Shown here: positions 1 to 9,228 of the stretch, piece after piece
How positions within the stretch are numbered: position 1 is the stretch's first letter
How the letters are laid out: every line of letters starts with the position of its first letter
From: UBA7396 sp964404065
GTDB lineage: Bacteria > Patescibacteriota > Gracilibacteria > BD1-5 > UBA6164
Length of the DNA: 9,643 nt
Assembly (NCBI GenBank): GCA_964404065.1
Contig: CAYOIP010000040.1
Location: 1 to 9,643 of the forward strand
Reading direction: 5' to 3'
Position numbers and translations under genes: made by a program
Notes under the pieces: generated by a model
Database searches by the model: none
Told to the model about the DNA's origin: nothing
The model's input: only the letters and a program-made list of their open reading frames with translations

Positions 1-1473
1 AGTATTTGTTTTTACTGATATAGTTCAAGAATTTGTCAGTCTAGTAATTGGTAAAATATCTCATAAATTATAATACCCAGTTCAAGTTGTAAAAGCTATT
101 TTTGATGTATAAGTTACCCACTGATTATGAAAATATGCATTCATAAAAACCGCATTATTATCAAAACCATCTCTACCAAAAATTGATCTAGGATTATATG
201 GGATAAAGTCAAGATTTGTCAAAAGTGAAGTATCTTTTAGAAGTGGATCTATAACAATTCAACTTTCTTTATAATGAAGTAATTTTAAAGTTCAAATAGT
301 CAATTCTATTGGATTTTTATACCAAACACTATTCATAGATTTATCACTATACATCATATCACTTGATAAAAGCCATTTTATAGTTGGATATAAATCAAAA
401 TTATTTGAAATGATTTGATTAGCTAAAGTTTCTATTTCTGTCTGAGTAGGTTTTCCAGTTGTATAATATCTTAATAATCTCCAAGATAGAAAATCAGCAA
501 TTTCTGCTTCTCTCTTTGAAAAAATATAATCAATTATATTATCTCAAAGTCAGTTATTTCAAGAAATTGGATTTATAATTTGTGTGTTATCTATACTTCA
601 ACTAGCTGAATTATAAAATGAAAAGTTATCTCATGATTTTAAAGCTCCTGATAAAAATATTATTCAAGTTGAAGTGTTATGATAAGTGTTATCAAAATAC
701 ACTTTTTTATCATCTCAAGCTCTAAATCAAGTTATTATTTTTGCTAAAGCCGCGACATCAGCTTCACTATAATTTCTAACTGCTCAAGGAGTTTCAGCAT
801 CTTCCCAAGGTTTATATTCTAACATCAAAAAAAGTTGCATTAATTCTCTAGCATAGTTTTCATTTGGATAATTTTTATCTGGTTGATTTAGTAAATCAAG
901 ATATTTTCACATTGCAAAACTATTTTCTGGATTTGCACTATCAAATAAAACTCTTTTTACCATTTTTTTATAGTTTCAAAGAGATTCTTCATATAAAACT
1001 TTAAAATGATTATCAACATCAGGAAAATTTATATCGGCTACTCAACCTCAAGTTCTATCAACTGAAAAAATATCTTCAAAAAGTCAAAAAAGTTTTCTTT
1101 TTGCTTCATAAGGATCAGCGTAATAATTAAATGCATAAACTTGTCTGTTTTGGTTAGTATCACTTGGATTAAATGAAACTCATTTAAAAGTATCAAGTGC
1201 TGCTAAATAGGCTGTTCTATCTGGACCAGGCACACTTGGGAAAAGTATATTTACTGCTGCTTGAGCACTTCAAGCATTATAAAGAGTTTGAATTATATCA
1301 GGATTTGGTCAGATTAAAGCTCTTTTAGCTAAATGTTCTGCTTTCTCTATAGTCCATGGATTTGCAGTTCAATTTGTAGAAACTGCATTTACTGGAAGTG
1401 TAATAAAATTTGAGAACAAAGAAATTATCAAAAAAATAGATAAAAACTTTTTTAAAAATATTACTTTTTTCAT
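1..1473 (-). CDS. Secreted DUF1800-family protein, partial (C-terminus beyond window)
   Basis: Read with UGA as Gly, this frame is open from the ATG at 1473 to the window edge (491 codons, about 23 in-frame TGA, no TAA or TAG). Residues 1-30 form a Sec signal peptide: basic MKK, a Leu/Ile/Phe core, and likely cleavage after VNA. The mature part matches the DUF1800 family (PF08811) in order: HLAKRALIGPNPD from residue 47 (family H-L-x-x-R-A-x-x-G-P), NENYARELMQLF around 206-216, YSEADVAALAKIITGFR at 235-251 (family Y-x-E-x-D-V...A-x-T-G-W), then a His-containing segment ending in FLSGAL. The Gly of the T-G-F motif (residue 249) is a TGA codon, which fits the recoding. The biochemical role of DUF1800 is not established. 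These genes commonly pair with DUF1501 genes, and such a gene could lie to the left. No cysteine was seen in the visible part. It has its own upstream promoter. The family call is from memory of motifs, not a search. Confidence 0.82.
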
Positions 1474-1483
1474 AATATAAAGA

Positions 1484-1489
1484 ATTATA
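1484..1489 (-). promoter_or_regulatory. TATAAT box 10 nt upstream of the DUF1800 start
   Basis: A perfect TATAAT on the minus strand ends 10 nt before the ATG at 1473, with no convincing -35 (only CAAAAA near the right distance). If used, it would give a transcript with almost no leader. No Shine-Dalgarno sequence is visible before this ATG. In such A+T-rich DNA a chance match is likely, and the pair at 1543-1570 is the better promoter. Confidence 0.3.
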
Positions 1490-1542
1490 AAATTTAAAAT
1501 ATTTTTATTTTTGTTTTTATCTATTTAAAAATAGAAGATATA

Positions 1543-1570
1543 TTTATAATGATTTAAATATTTTTGTCAA
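1543..1570 (-). promoter_or_regulatory. Sigma70-type promoter for the DUF1800 gene
   Basis: The minus strand carries a consensus TTGACA (-35) at 1565-1570 and TATAAA (-10) at 1543-1548, separated by 16 nt. Transcription would start near 1536 and leave a leader of roughly 60 nt before the ATG at 1473. It lies after the terminator of the giant gene, so the DUF1800 gene is probably a separate transcription unit. Confidence 0.55.
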
Positions 1571-1577
1571 ACATATT

Positions 1578-1620
1578 TAGAAAAATAAAATAATGGACTT
1601 TCATTATACTGTTTTTTCTA
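1578..1620. repeat. 43-bp imperfect inverted repeat upstream of the DUF1800 promoter
   Basis: Outer arms TAGAAAAA (1578-1585) and TTTTTCTA (1613-1620) are perfect complements. Inner arms ATAATG (1590-1595) and CATTAT (1602-1607) are also perfect and enclose the loop GACTTT. Short unpaired stretches (TAAA; ACTGT) separate the two stems. It ends 7 bp upstream of the TTGACA at 1565-1570, a place where an operator could sit. It could equally be an RNA hairpin acting as a second terminator or 3'-end protector of the giant transcript. The function is unknown. Confidence 0.4.
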
Positions 1621-1662
1621 AAAAATCAAAAAAATAAACTGGCTAAAAATCCAGTTTATTTT
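1621..1662 (-). terminator. Rho-independent terminator of the giant surface-protein gene
   Basis: A perfect 12-bp stem, AAAATAAACTGG (1631-1642) with CCAGTTTATTTT (1651-1662), encloses an 8-nt loop. On the minus strand it is followed at once by a T-rich run (TTTGATTTTT, 1630-1621). It starts 29 nt after the TAG stop of the giant gene. The other side of the stem is A/T rich too, but no plus-strand gene is present to use it. Confidence 0.8.
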
Positions 1663-1690
1663 CTAAAATATTTTCTAAAAACTACTATAT

Positions 1691-4600
1691 CTAGTATAAA
1701 ACATTAACTTTATATTCGTTATTTATATTATAAATTCACGCTGCTTTTAAACTATCAACTAATGCTCAATATTTAATTTGATAAGTATAAGTTTTTAAAT
1801 TTCAACTTGTTTGTAATTCTCATGCTTGTGTTACAAAAGTTTTATTTTTATAATTTTCAAGAGTACTACAAGCAATTCCCTCACAAGCTCAATATCCTAA
1901 ACTTCAATTCCAATCTCATAAGTTATTTGCTGCATAATCATGAACTAAATTAAATCATGCTCAAATAGTTTGAACAGTTACATCAACTGTATTTGTCGCA
2001 TACTTCAAAGTTCCAGCTTCTAAAACTCACAAATCAATATTTGGAGTTGAGATAGAAAAACTAAAATTATCTATGTAAAATTCTTTTGTGTCTGTAGAAA
2101 TATTTCAAGCATTATCAGCTATAGAAAATATTGCTTTATATCTTCAATAAGTAATTCCTGAGATATTAAAGTTTGCATTATTATTATCAATTGTTCAAGT
2201 TGTATATCAAGTTGTATCTACAAAAGATGATCAATTCCATTTTTGCATATTAAATGTAACTGAAGAACTATTTATAGAAATATTATCACTATAAGTATAT
2301 TTTAAGCTATAATACCCAAGTGGTAATAACATATCACTTGTCATATTCGCACTTACAGTTGGTAGAGTTGTATCAAATACATTTACACTTCCCGGAGTTC
2401 AAAGAGGTGTTGTATTATCAAATCAAACTGATGTAAGAGATTTATACCAACTACTAGCTAAAAGTCCATTTGCAACTGGAGATTTTCTTTCTATTGCTGC
2501 TGGTAGAGCACTATCTCATAATCAAGTAGTCAAACTAGCTTTATCTATATCAATTGTTCAATTATTTAAAATTACTTGAGTTCAAGAAATATTTAAATTA
2601 GCATCCACTAAATCTGGAGCAACATTTATTATAGAAGTTGCAATATTAGTTTTTGATATCAAATAATATCAGTTTGCAGAGATTGATACATTTGGTAAAG
2701 TTACTCAAGCTATAGTCCATCAATTTAGACTCACAGAAGAACTAGATAAATTATAAAGCTCAATATAGTTATTATTTGTATCACTAGAAACCATTATTTC
2801 GTTTATTATAATTGGTGCAGTTATAGAAACATAGTGAGTTAAAGTTTGTTTATTTCATAATGTATCTCTTATAGAATTTGATGCAAAAGATATTGTAGAT
2901 GTAGCATAATCTATAATCTCCCCTGACAATGTAATAGAACTTTCTCAAGTATTTACTCAAGAGATAGTATAACTTCAAGCATTTTGTAAAACAAAATTAG
3001 ATGTTATAAAATCAGCTAAATTTACACTTTCAGAAAAACTTACAAATACTTTATGCGTGCTTGGTTCATATCTAGCTCAAACTATAACTGGTCACACACT
3101 ATCTGTTCAAGTTACACTTTGAGAAGATAAAATACTGTTTCAATTTGTATCTTTTAAAGATGTATTAGATGAAATTGATACGTTTGGTGTAGTGTCAGTA
3201 TCATAAGTTGATTTTTCTTGTAATAAAACTTGAACACTAGTTGCAGAGTTTAGTGAATATGGATTTGATGCTAAAGTATAACCATTTACTAGAGTAGTAA
3301 AATCAGCAAAATTACTTCATAAATTTTCTGAGAAATTCATTAAAACTCAATCAATTTTACCATTTCCATCTTGATCTAGAGTAGTTGATGAAGTAAGTTT
3401 TGGAGAAATAGTTTCGCTTACTGAATGTGTGGAAATAGAAGATAAATTATTTCCAGAACTATCAGCTAAAACTCAAGGAACATAATCAGTAGTTACACTT
3501 GGAGAAGTTCAAACTATTCAAGATACATCATAAGTTATCTTATCTGCAACAGAAACTGGATTTGATAAAATTCATGAACTTAAAGCCCACCCGGAAATTG
3601 CTCAAACTAAACTTTCTGAGAAATTTAACTCAAGCTTGTCAGCTATATAATCATTATTTGAATCTTTTATAATTGCAGAAGTTAAAACTGGAACAGCTTT
3701 ATCAGTCAATGACACTGTACTTCATAAACTTCATGCAACATTATTTACACTATCTTTCCAATTAGCATTTGATGTAAAATCAATTGTATATCAACTTGCG
3801 TCAGTTCAAACACTTCAAAGATTTAGATTTAAAGTTGCTTTATTTCCAGAAACTGAAACTGAAGAAATAGATAATCCATTATTTAGTGTAAATGCTGTCA
3901 AGTCAGTAGTTGAAGAAATATTTTCAGAAAAATTTACTTCGATTTTGTTAAAAATTCAGCTTGTATTAGCAAATATTTCTGTAGTCAAAATTCTTGGACT
4001 TGCTTTATCAATTGATACAACATTTGAAACTGATACTAAAAATTTTCAAGCCAAGTCAGTCAAACTTCATGAAGTATAACTCAAAGTTGGTGCAGTTCAA
4101 GTATCTCAAGTATCAGCAAATTTTAGTATAAAAATTCAATCATTAACACTATTTCAAGTTTCCCAAGAAGTTGGAGTTCAAACTCAAGATATATTAAAAT
4201 CTGACAAATTAATTGTAGAGTCTTTTATATTTTCAGTCATTGTAACTTTTAATGCGTCAATTTGTCCATCAGTATCCATATCCATAGTTTCTAAATCTTG
4301 AATTTGTGGTGGAGTTGAATCTATAGTTATAGAATCTGTTGCAACAGAATTAGAAACATTTCATACAGCGTCATAAGCAGAAATTATTACTGTAATATTT
4401 CCATCTATAGAAGGCAAAGTAAAACTATTATAACTTCAAGTATTTGGTAGGTTATTTGCGATTGTGGTAAAAGTTCAACCATTATTATATTCTAATTTTA
4501 TATTTGAAAATCAAGCTCAAGTTGTAGTTATTTTTGAAGTATTCCAAGTAAGTGGAAAGTTAGTTCATCAAGCATAAAATCCACTTGGAGTAACAGTCCA

Positions 4601-7600
4601 TACATCACTAGCAATTACTGGTCAAGTTTTATCAAGAATCGCAGTTATAGAAGAAGAAGTTGAATTATTTACTTTATATGATTTATCGTAAGCATAAACA
4701 GTTATAGTATAACTTTGTCAGTCAGTATCAGTTCAAGGAGCATTAAAAGCATAACTCCAGTTTGCATAACTATTAGAAGTTGATGTAGTTAAAAGTTGCT
4801 CAGATGAAACCCAAGAACTTCCATCCCAATACTCTGTTCATTTTTGAATAGAAATTTTAACTGAAGATATTCCAGATAGGGCATCAGAAGAAGTTCAGGT
4901 AATATTTAAACTTCCCGAAAAGTAATTTCAAGATGTATTTGTAATATTTAAGCTAGGATTTATAGTATCTGCTGTATATTGTCTAGCAGTTGATGAGATT
5001 TCATTTCAAGCTTTATCTACTGTTCTAAAAATTATATCATAAGTTTCTCCATTTACTATACTTGGAGTAAGTAGCGAGTTTAAATTATAAGTTGTAGAAT
5101 TTACATTATCTTGCAATAAATTCCAAGTCAAAACTCAAGTATAACTTGTACCACTCAAATAAGTATTATCTAAATTTTTCTTAAATGAATAATAAATTTT
5201 ATCAATTTTTATGTTATCTCAAGCAGTTGCAATTGCGTCAAATCAATTTGCATTTATATAAGCTCCATGTGGTGGAGTTCAAGTTGTAATTGAAAAAGTT
5301 GGATTAGAAGAATCTATTACAAAATTATAACTTGTTGTCTCATAAGTTGAGTAATTTCAAACATTATCAATTGCTTTCATTCTAAGTTTTACTTGAGTAG
5401 AATTTATGTTTCACATATTCCAAACATAACTTCAAGTATTTGGTAGTGAATTTGATATAACTACCCAATTAGTTCAGTTATCAGTTGAATATTCTAGTGT
5501 TATAGGATTAGCTGGAAATGCTTGGTTATCTGTAACTCACGCAGTATTCCAAGTAATAGTATAATTTCAATTTCATTTAATATACTCTCATGAAATTGGA
5601 GTCAAAATAGTTCAAACAGAAACAGTAGGATTTGATTTATCTAAAGAAAATATTTGACTTAAAGTTTGACTTTGGTTTCCAGATTTATCAAAAGCTGTAA
5701 TTCTGACTTTATAATTTACTCAAGTAGTCAAAGCTGAAATATCCCAAGTATATGGTGAAGAATTTGCTCAAGTATGAACCAAATTATAATTTGTTCATCC
5801 ATCTGATGAATATTCTATTTTTATATAATCAAGATTTACATCACTTATTCAAGACCAGGCAACATTTAACGAAATTCAACCATAAGTAGTATTTGTTGGT
5901 GTAGAAATAGTTCAAATAGTTGGAGAAGTATTATCAACTGTAATAGATATAAGTTTAGTTACAGTTGTTACATCTGAAAGTGTTGAAACTATCAAATTAG
6001 CTTGTCTAACTAATTCTTGGACTATTCAAGCAAATCAAACTATAAAACTATATGTTACTTGTCCAGAAGTATAACTACAGCTAACTCCTGAAACTGGAGC
6101 AGAACAAACTACTCAAGTATGACTTGCATCTCAAGTTAAAACCGATAAATCTGCCTTAATTTTTGTTATATCTGTATTTGTTAAATCAGCTGTTATTTCT
6201 ACAGTATCTCAAGTTTTTGCAAAAGAGGTTGAAGTAATAGTAGTATCCGTTATTTTTCCATTTGAAATTGTAGGAATTGTTGTATCAACGATAAAGCTAT
6301 CACAATTTGAAACAGTTCAAATATTTCACATATTATCATTTGCAATAACATTCCAAGAATAAGTTCAATTTGTTAAAGCATTTGTAGCTTTTGAAGTAGT
6401 AGTTGAATTAAGAGTTTGAATAGCAGATCAAGAACAATCTGAAGTTGAATACACTTTTATAGTATAATCTTTTACTCAAGATCAGTTTCAACTATCATCA
6501 CTAGGAGCAATCCAAGAAAGTGTTGGAGTAGTTGATGATGTATTTGGTGCATCAGTCAAAACTGAAGCTACAGGTCACACATTATCAAATTTTACTGAAA
6601 CTGCAGAACTTGTAACAGTATTTCCAGCTAAATCTTCTCAAATTAACTTCATATCATAAGTTGTTCCTGAAACTAAAAGTCAGCTTAAAGTTACAGCTTG
6701 AGTTTTCGCTCAAGAAGTAAGTTTTGCAGGATCAACAATTGAAAATATTTTTTGAGTTGAAGCATTTCATGCTGTTCTATCAAAAGTTATTTTTGTATAA
6801 CCAGAAGCCTTCATTTGTTCAGCAAAAGTAAATCATACATTTATACTTCAACTAAAAAATCCATTATAAACTGAAACAGTTGTATTTGAATATCAAGTAA
6901 TAGTTGGAGATTGTCCATCAGTTATAATTAAACTTCCAGATGAAAAATAATTATTATATCATCATCAAGCACTATGCAATGCTCAAGTTTGAGCAATCAA
7001 AGTTCAACCAACAGCTCATAAATTTGCTAAAGAAGGTATTGTTAAATTTATTTTTGTTCCATTTACACTTGCAACTGAAGTTGAATAAATAGTATTCCCC
7101 CCATAAACATAACTAATAAGTCATCCAGAATGAGTAGATAAAATCGTATCCATTGTAGCATCTGTTGTAAGTTCCAAATTTGTATCTGAAGTAAATTTAG
7201 CAGATAAAATTTTTGCATTTTGAACAACATCAGAAGTTAAAGTCGTAGCAGATGAACAAGCTGAATTTCATAATAAATTTGCAGTAGAAACTCACACCAT
7301 ACATACTTTATAACTACCTCCTGAAGCCAAGGTTTGATTTAAACTATCTTTTGTAATTGCGCTATCTCAAGTCCAAGAACTTAAAGTCTTATCAAAAAGA
7401 GCTTTTATATAAGTTTGTGTTGAACTATCAAAAGTTACATTTGATGGTAATAAATAAATTCTATAATGTCAAAAATCAGTGTAACTTGCAAAGCTTGAAT
7501 TATCCCAAGTTACGCTTAAGTCTCTTCAATCAAGTCAGTTATAATCAATATCACTATCTAAAAAACTATTTATAGCTCACATATCTGGAGTTGGTTGAAT

Positions 7601-9151
7601 TTTTGTAACAACTCACACTTTATATGCAAAATTACTTGCATCATCTTTACAATAAGTATATACATTATGAGTTCAATAAGTTGGGAAAAGTGCATTAGGT
7701 AATGTCGTGGTATATTGAGTTGTAGCAACTGCTGTTCAACTAGAAACAAAAGTTCAATCATAATTTCAAGTTCATCATATTCTCACTTCATAAATTCAGT
7801 TTTCACTACAATCATATTTTACACTACTATTATCTAAAACTATACTTGACGGAGTGATAAAAACATTTCAAACTGTTGGAGATGTTGTATCTTTAACTAA
7901 ATTTAGATTTAAAGATCATATATTTCATCAACTGTTTTTTAAACAAACATATAAAGTATTATTTCCAGAAACTAAAGATGATGAATTTATAACTTTATCA
8001 ATTTGAATATTTGCTGGAGTATAATCAAACCAATCATAAAGTGTAGTTCATCAATTACAACTTCAATCACTTCAAATAGATATTTTTCCTGATCAAGTTT
8101 GACTACCAGAAAAAGATAAAGTATAAGTTAATTTACTTGGTCATCAAATTTTCTCATTATTTAAAGATAATAAAGTCATAGTTGGAGCTGAAGCAGCAAC
8201 TACAGATAAACTTAGGTCTGTTATTTTATCATTTCATGAAACTAAATTTGTGTATCAAAATCTAGTATCATATGGATCATTTTGATTTCAATCAATATCT
8301 ATTGCAGTAAATTTTGAATAAGTAAATGTATAAGTTCATATTGCAACATCAGTAGTTATTCAAGTTTTTTTGAAAGTTGCTGTTTTTCCATCAATATCAC
8401 AAGAGACATAAGATAGACTCTCTGTTGTTGAAAGTCATAATTGTGATAAATCTGCTTTTACACTTCAGCCAGCTATATTTGAACACAAGTTATAATCCTT
8501 AACTTTTAAAACTAAATTTATAGGTTCTCCATTTGATCATTGAACTTGATTTGTTGTTTGGCTTCAGTCAGCTTTTTCAAAATAATAATCAATTATATGT
8601 GGTTTAACATTTACATATATTACTCTACTTAAAGGTGTTCATGTAACAGTAGAATCATCACTTACTTTTTTTGCATCTCACCAAGTTGTTATAGTATTTA
8701 GATAAGTTGATATATTATCTAAAACTTTAAATCATCATGATGTTACACTTATAGGATTTAAGTTTGGAACTTGTCATGCCAATACGGTTGGATTTACTGA
8801 ATCTGTTATCTCAAATCTAAATCAAGTTGTATTGTTATAAGCAGATGATGGTACAGGATTTGTAACAACTGTTGAATTAATTCTTGTCCTATGATTTGTT
8901 CCATCATAAGTAAAATAAGCATTTTTTCAGTTAAAATCTATATTTATAAAAGCATTTTTTAAATCAACTCAATAATTATTTTTTGCATCAACTCTTACAG
9001 CAAAAGAATCCCCAGGATTTATAGCTAAATCTGAGGAATTTCAGTTCAATGCAAAAGTTGTTATATCACTTACTGCGTATACACTAAAAAATGGAAAAAA
9101 TTGAGAAAAAACAAATACTATCAATGTAAATATAGAATATAATTTTTTCAT
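1691..9151 (-). CDS. Giant secreted multi-Ig-like surface protein with lamin-tail domain (2,486 aa, UGA = Gly)
   Basis: One frame runs from the ATG at 9151 to the TAG at 1691-1693, with about 157 in-frame TGA codons and no TAA or TAG. Read with TGA as Gly it encodes a Sec-exported protein. Residues 1-26 are a signal peptide (cleavage after VYA). Residues 27-200 contain an NPGDSFAVRVDAKN segment resembling DUF11-type domains. Residues 200-1600 are an array of Ig-like domains of about 100-115 residues, many closing on D-x-x-G-N (for example DKSGN near 1156, DNVGN near 1264, DKAGN near 1380, DAVGNVS near 1597). Residues 1620-2105 are five SbsA-like units. Residues 2114-2210 are a lamin-tail domain, 2255-2360 a further Ig-like domain, and 2365-2486 a distinct C-terminal beta domain. 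No catalytic domain, LPXTG motif or C-terminal membrane helix is visible. The composition is rich in Ser, Thr and Asn. A surface adhesin or structural role is inferred. The start is supported by the signal peptide; upstream lies only a weak AAGAG, 4 nt before ATG. Confidence 0.9.
1694..2059 (-). other. C-terminal beta domain of the giant protein (residues 2365-2486)
   Basis: The last 122 residues differ from the Ig-like array. They begin with an NIDLGVLEAGTLKYAT segment, include a Cys pair (C2423, C2428), and end with KYGALVDSLKAAGIYNINNEYKVNVLY. The opening 'x-D-L-G-x-L-x-x-G-T' and the closing 'A-A-G-x-Y' before a final strand recall WxL-type and related surface-anchoring beta domains. That likeness is weak and unsearched. 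The end position makes it a candidate for retention or sorting at the cell surface. Confidence 0.45.
2522..2812 (-). other. Lamin-tail domain (LTD) in the giant protein (residues about 2114-2210)
   Basis: The translation shows the typical LTD (PF00932) order: IIINEIMVSS, then NNNYIELYNLSSSSVSLNGWTIAG, then LPNVSISANGYYLISK and a VILNNG strand. An ERKSP segment follows, as is common downstream of bacterial LTDs. In LTD the Gly of 'L-x-G-W' is conserved, and here it is a TGA next to a TGG tryptophan, which separates the two codons cleanly. In bacteria LTDs occur in large secreted proteins; their ligand here is unknown. Confidence 0.8.
2839..4294 (-). other. Five tandem SbsA-like Ig units with F-S-E-N/S motifs (residues about 1620-2105)
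   Basis: Related motifs recur at residues 1639 (VTMTENI), 1742 (VNFSENI), 1846 (LNFSESL), 1942 (MNFSENL) and 2040 (VSFSESV), spaced 103, 104, 96 and 98 residues. Three units are introduced by an acidic loop: DMDTDGQID, DSNNDYIAD and DQDGNGKID. This layout matches SbsA-type Ig-like domains (Big_5) joined to dockerin or thrombospondin-3-like calcium loops. Calcium binding is inferred from the spaced Asp/Asn residues. Confidence 0.65.
4430..4450 (-). repeat. 21-bp direct repeat, copy 1
   Basis: This stretch is identical to 5426-5446. On the minus strand it encodes LPNTGSY in an Ig-like domain near residue 1570, with the Gly written as TGA in both copies. It marks a pair of related domains about 332 residues apart. 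Confidence 0.7.
5426..5446 (-). repeat. 21-bp direct repeat, copy 2
   Basis: Identical to 4430-4450, in the same reading phase (996 bp apart, a multiple of three), again encoding LPNTGSY. The flanking sequence is diverged, so this may be a remnant of domain duplication or a strongly conserved strand. Confidence 0.7.
9074..9151 (-). other. Signal peptide of the giant protein
   Basis: Residues 1-26 read MKKLYSIFTLIVFVFSQFFP followed by FFSVYA: a two-lysine n-region, a long aromatic and aliphatic core, and a V-Y-A cleavage site before VSD. No lipobox cysteine is present, so Sec export with signal peptidase I cleavage is expected. Confidence 0.85.
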
Positions 9152-9228
9152 AAAACTCTTAAATTATATATAAAGTCAATGTGATAATATTTGTTTTTGT
9201 TTTAAAATCAATTTATTTTTTGCCTATA
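9152..9228 (-). promoter_or_regulatory. 77-bp intergenic spacer with a TATAAT box before the giant gene
   Basis: A perfect minus-strand TATAAT lies at 9163-9168, 11 nt before the ATG at 9151. No good -35 lies 16-18 nt further upstream, though a TTGACT overlaps close by at the wrong spacing. No stable hairpin with a T tract is visible after the upstream stop, so read-through from the upstream gene is possible. The spacer may therefore hold a weak promoter, or simply join two genes of one operon. Confidence 0.35.

Noticed and set aside
2839..4294. Dockerin domains because of the D-x-D-x-D-G loops
   Set aside because: Only single acidic loops occur, each leading into an Ig-like strand with F-S-E-N/S. 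The paired loop-helix layout of dockerin is not visible.
7357..7575. 72-codon plus-strand frame under the standard code
   Set aside because: It lies opposite the giant gene, has a composition unlike a folded protein and matches nothing recognisable. It is a chance antisense frame.
7570..7761. 63-codon minus-strand frame under the standard code
   Set aside because: It is out of phase with the 2,486-codon frame that covers it. The giant frame has clear domain motifs here, so this is a shadow.
9152..9228. Terminator after the right-hand gene
   Set aside because: Only very short A/T-only complementarity is present, with no G-C-containing stem followed by a T run.
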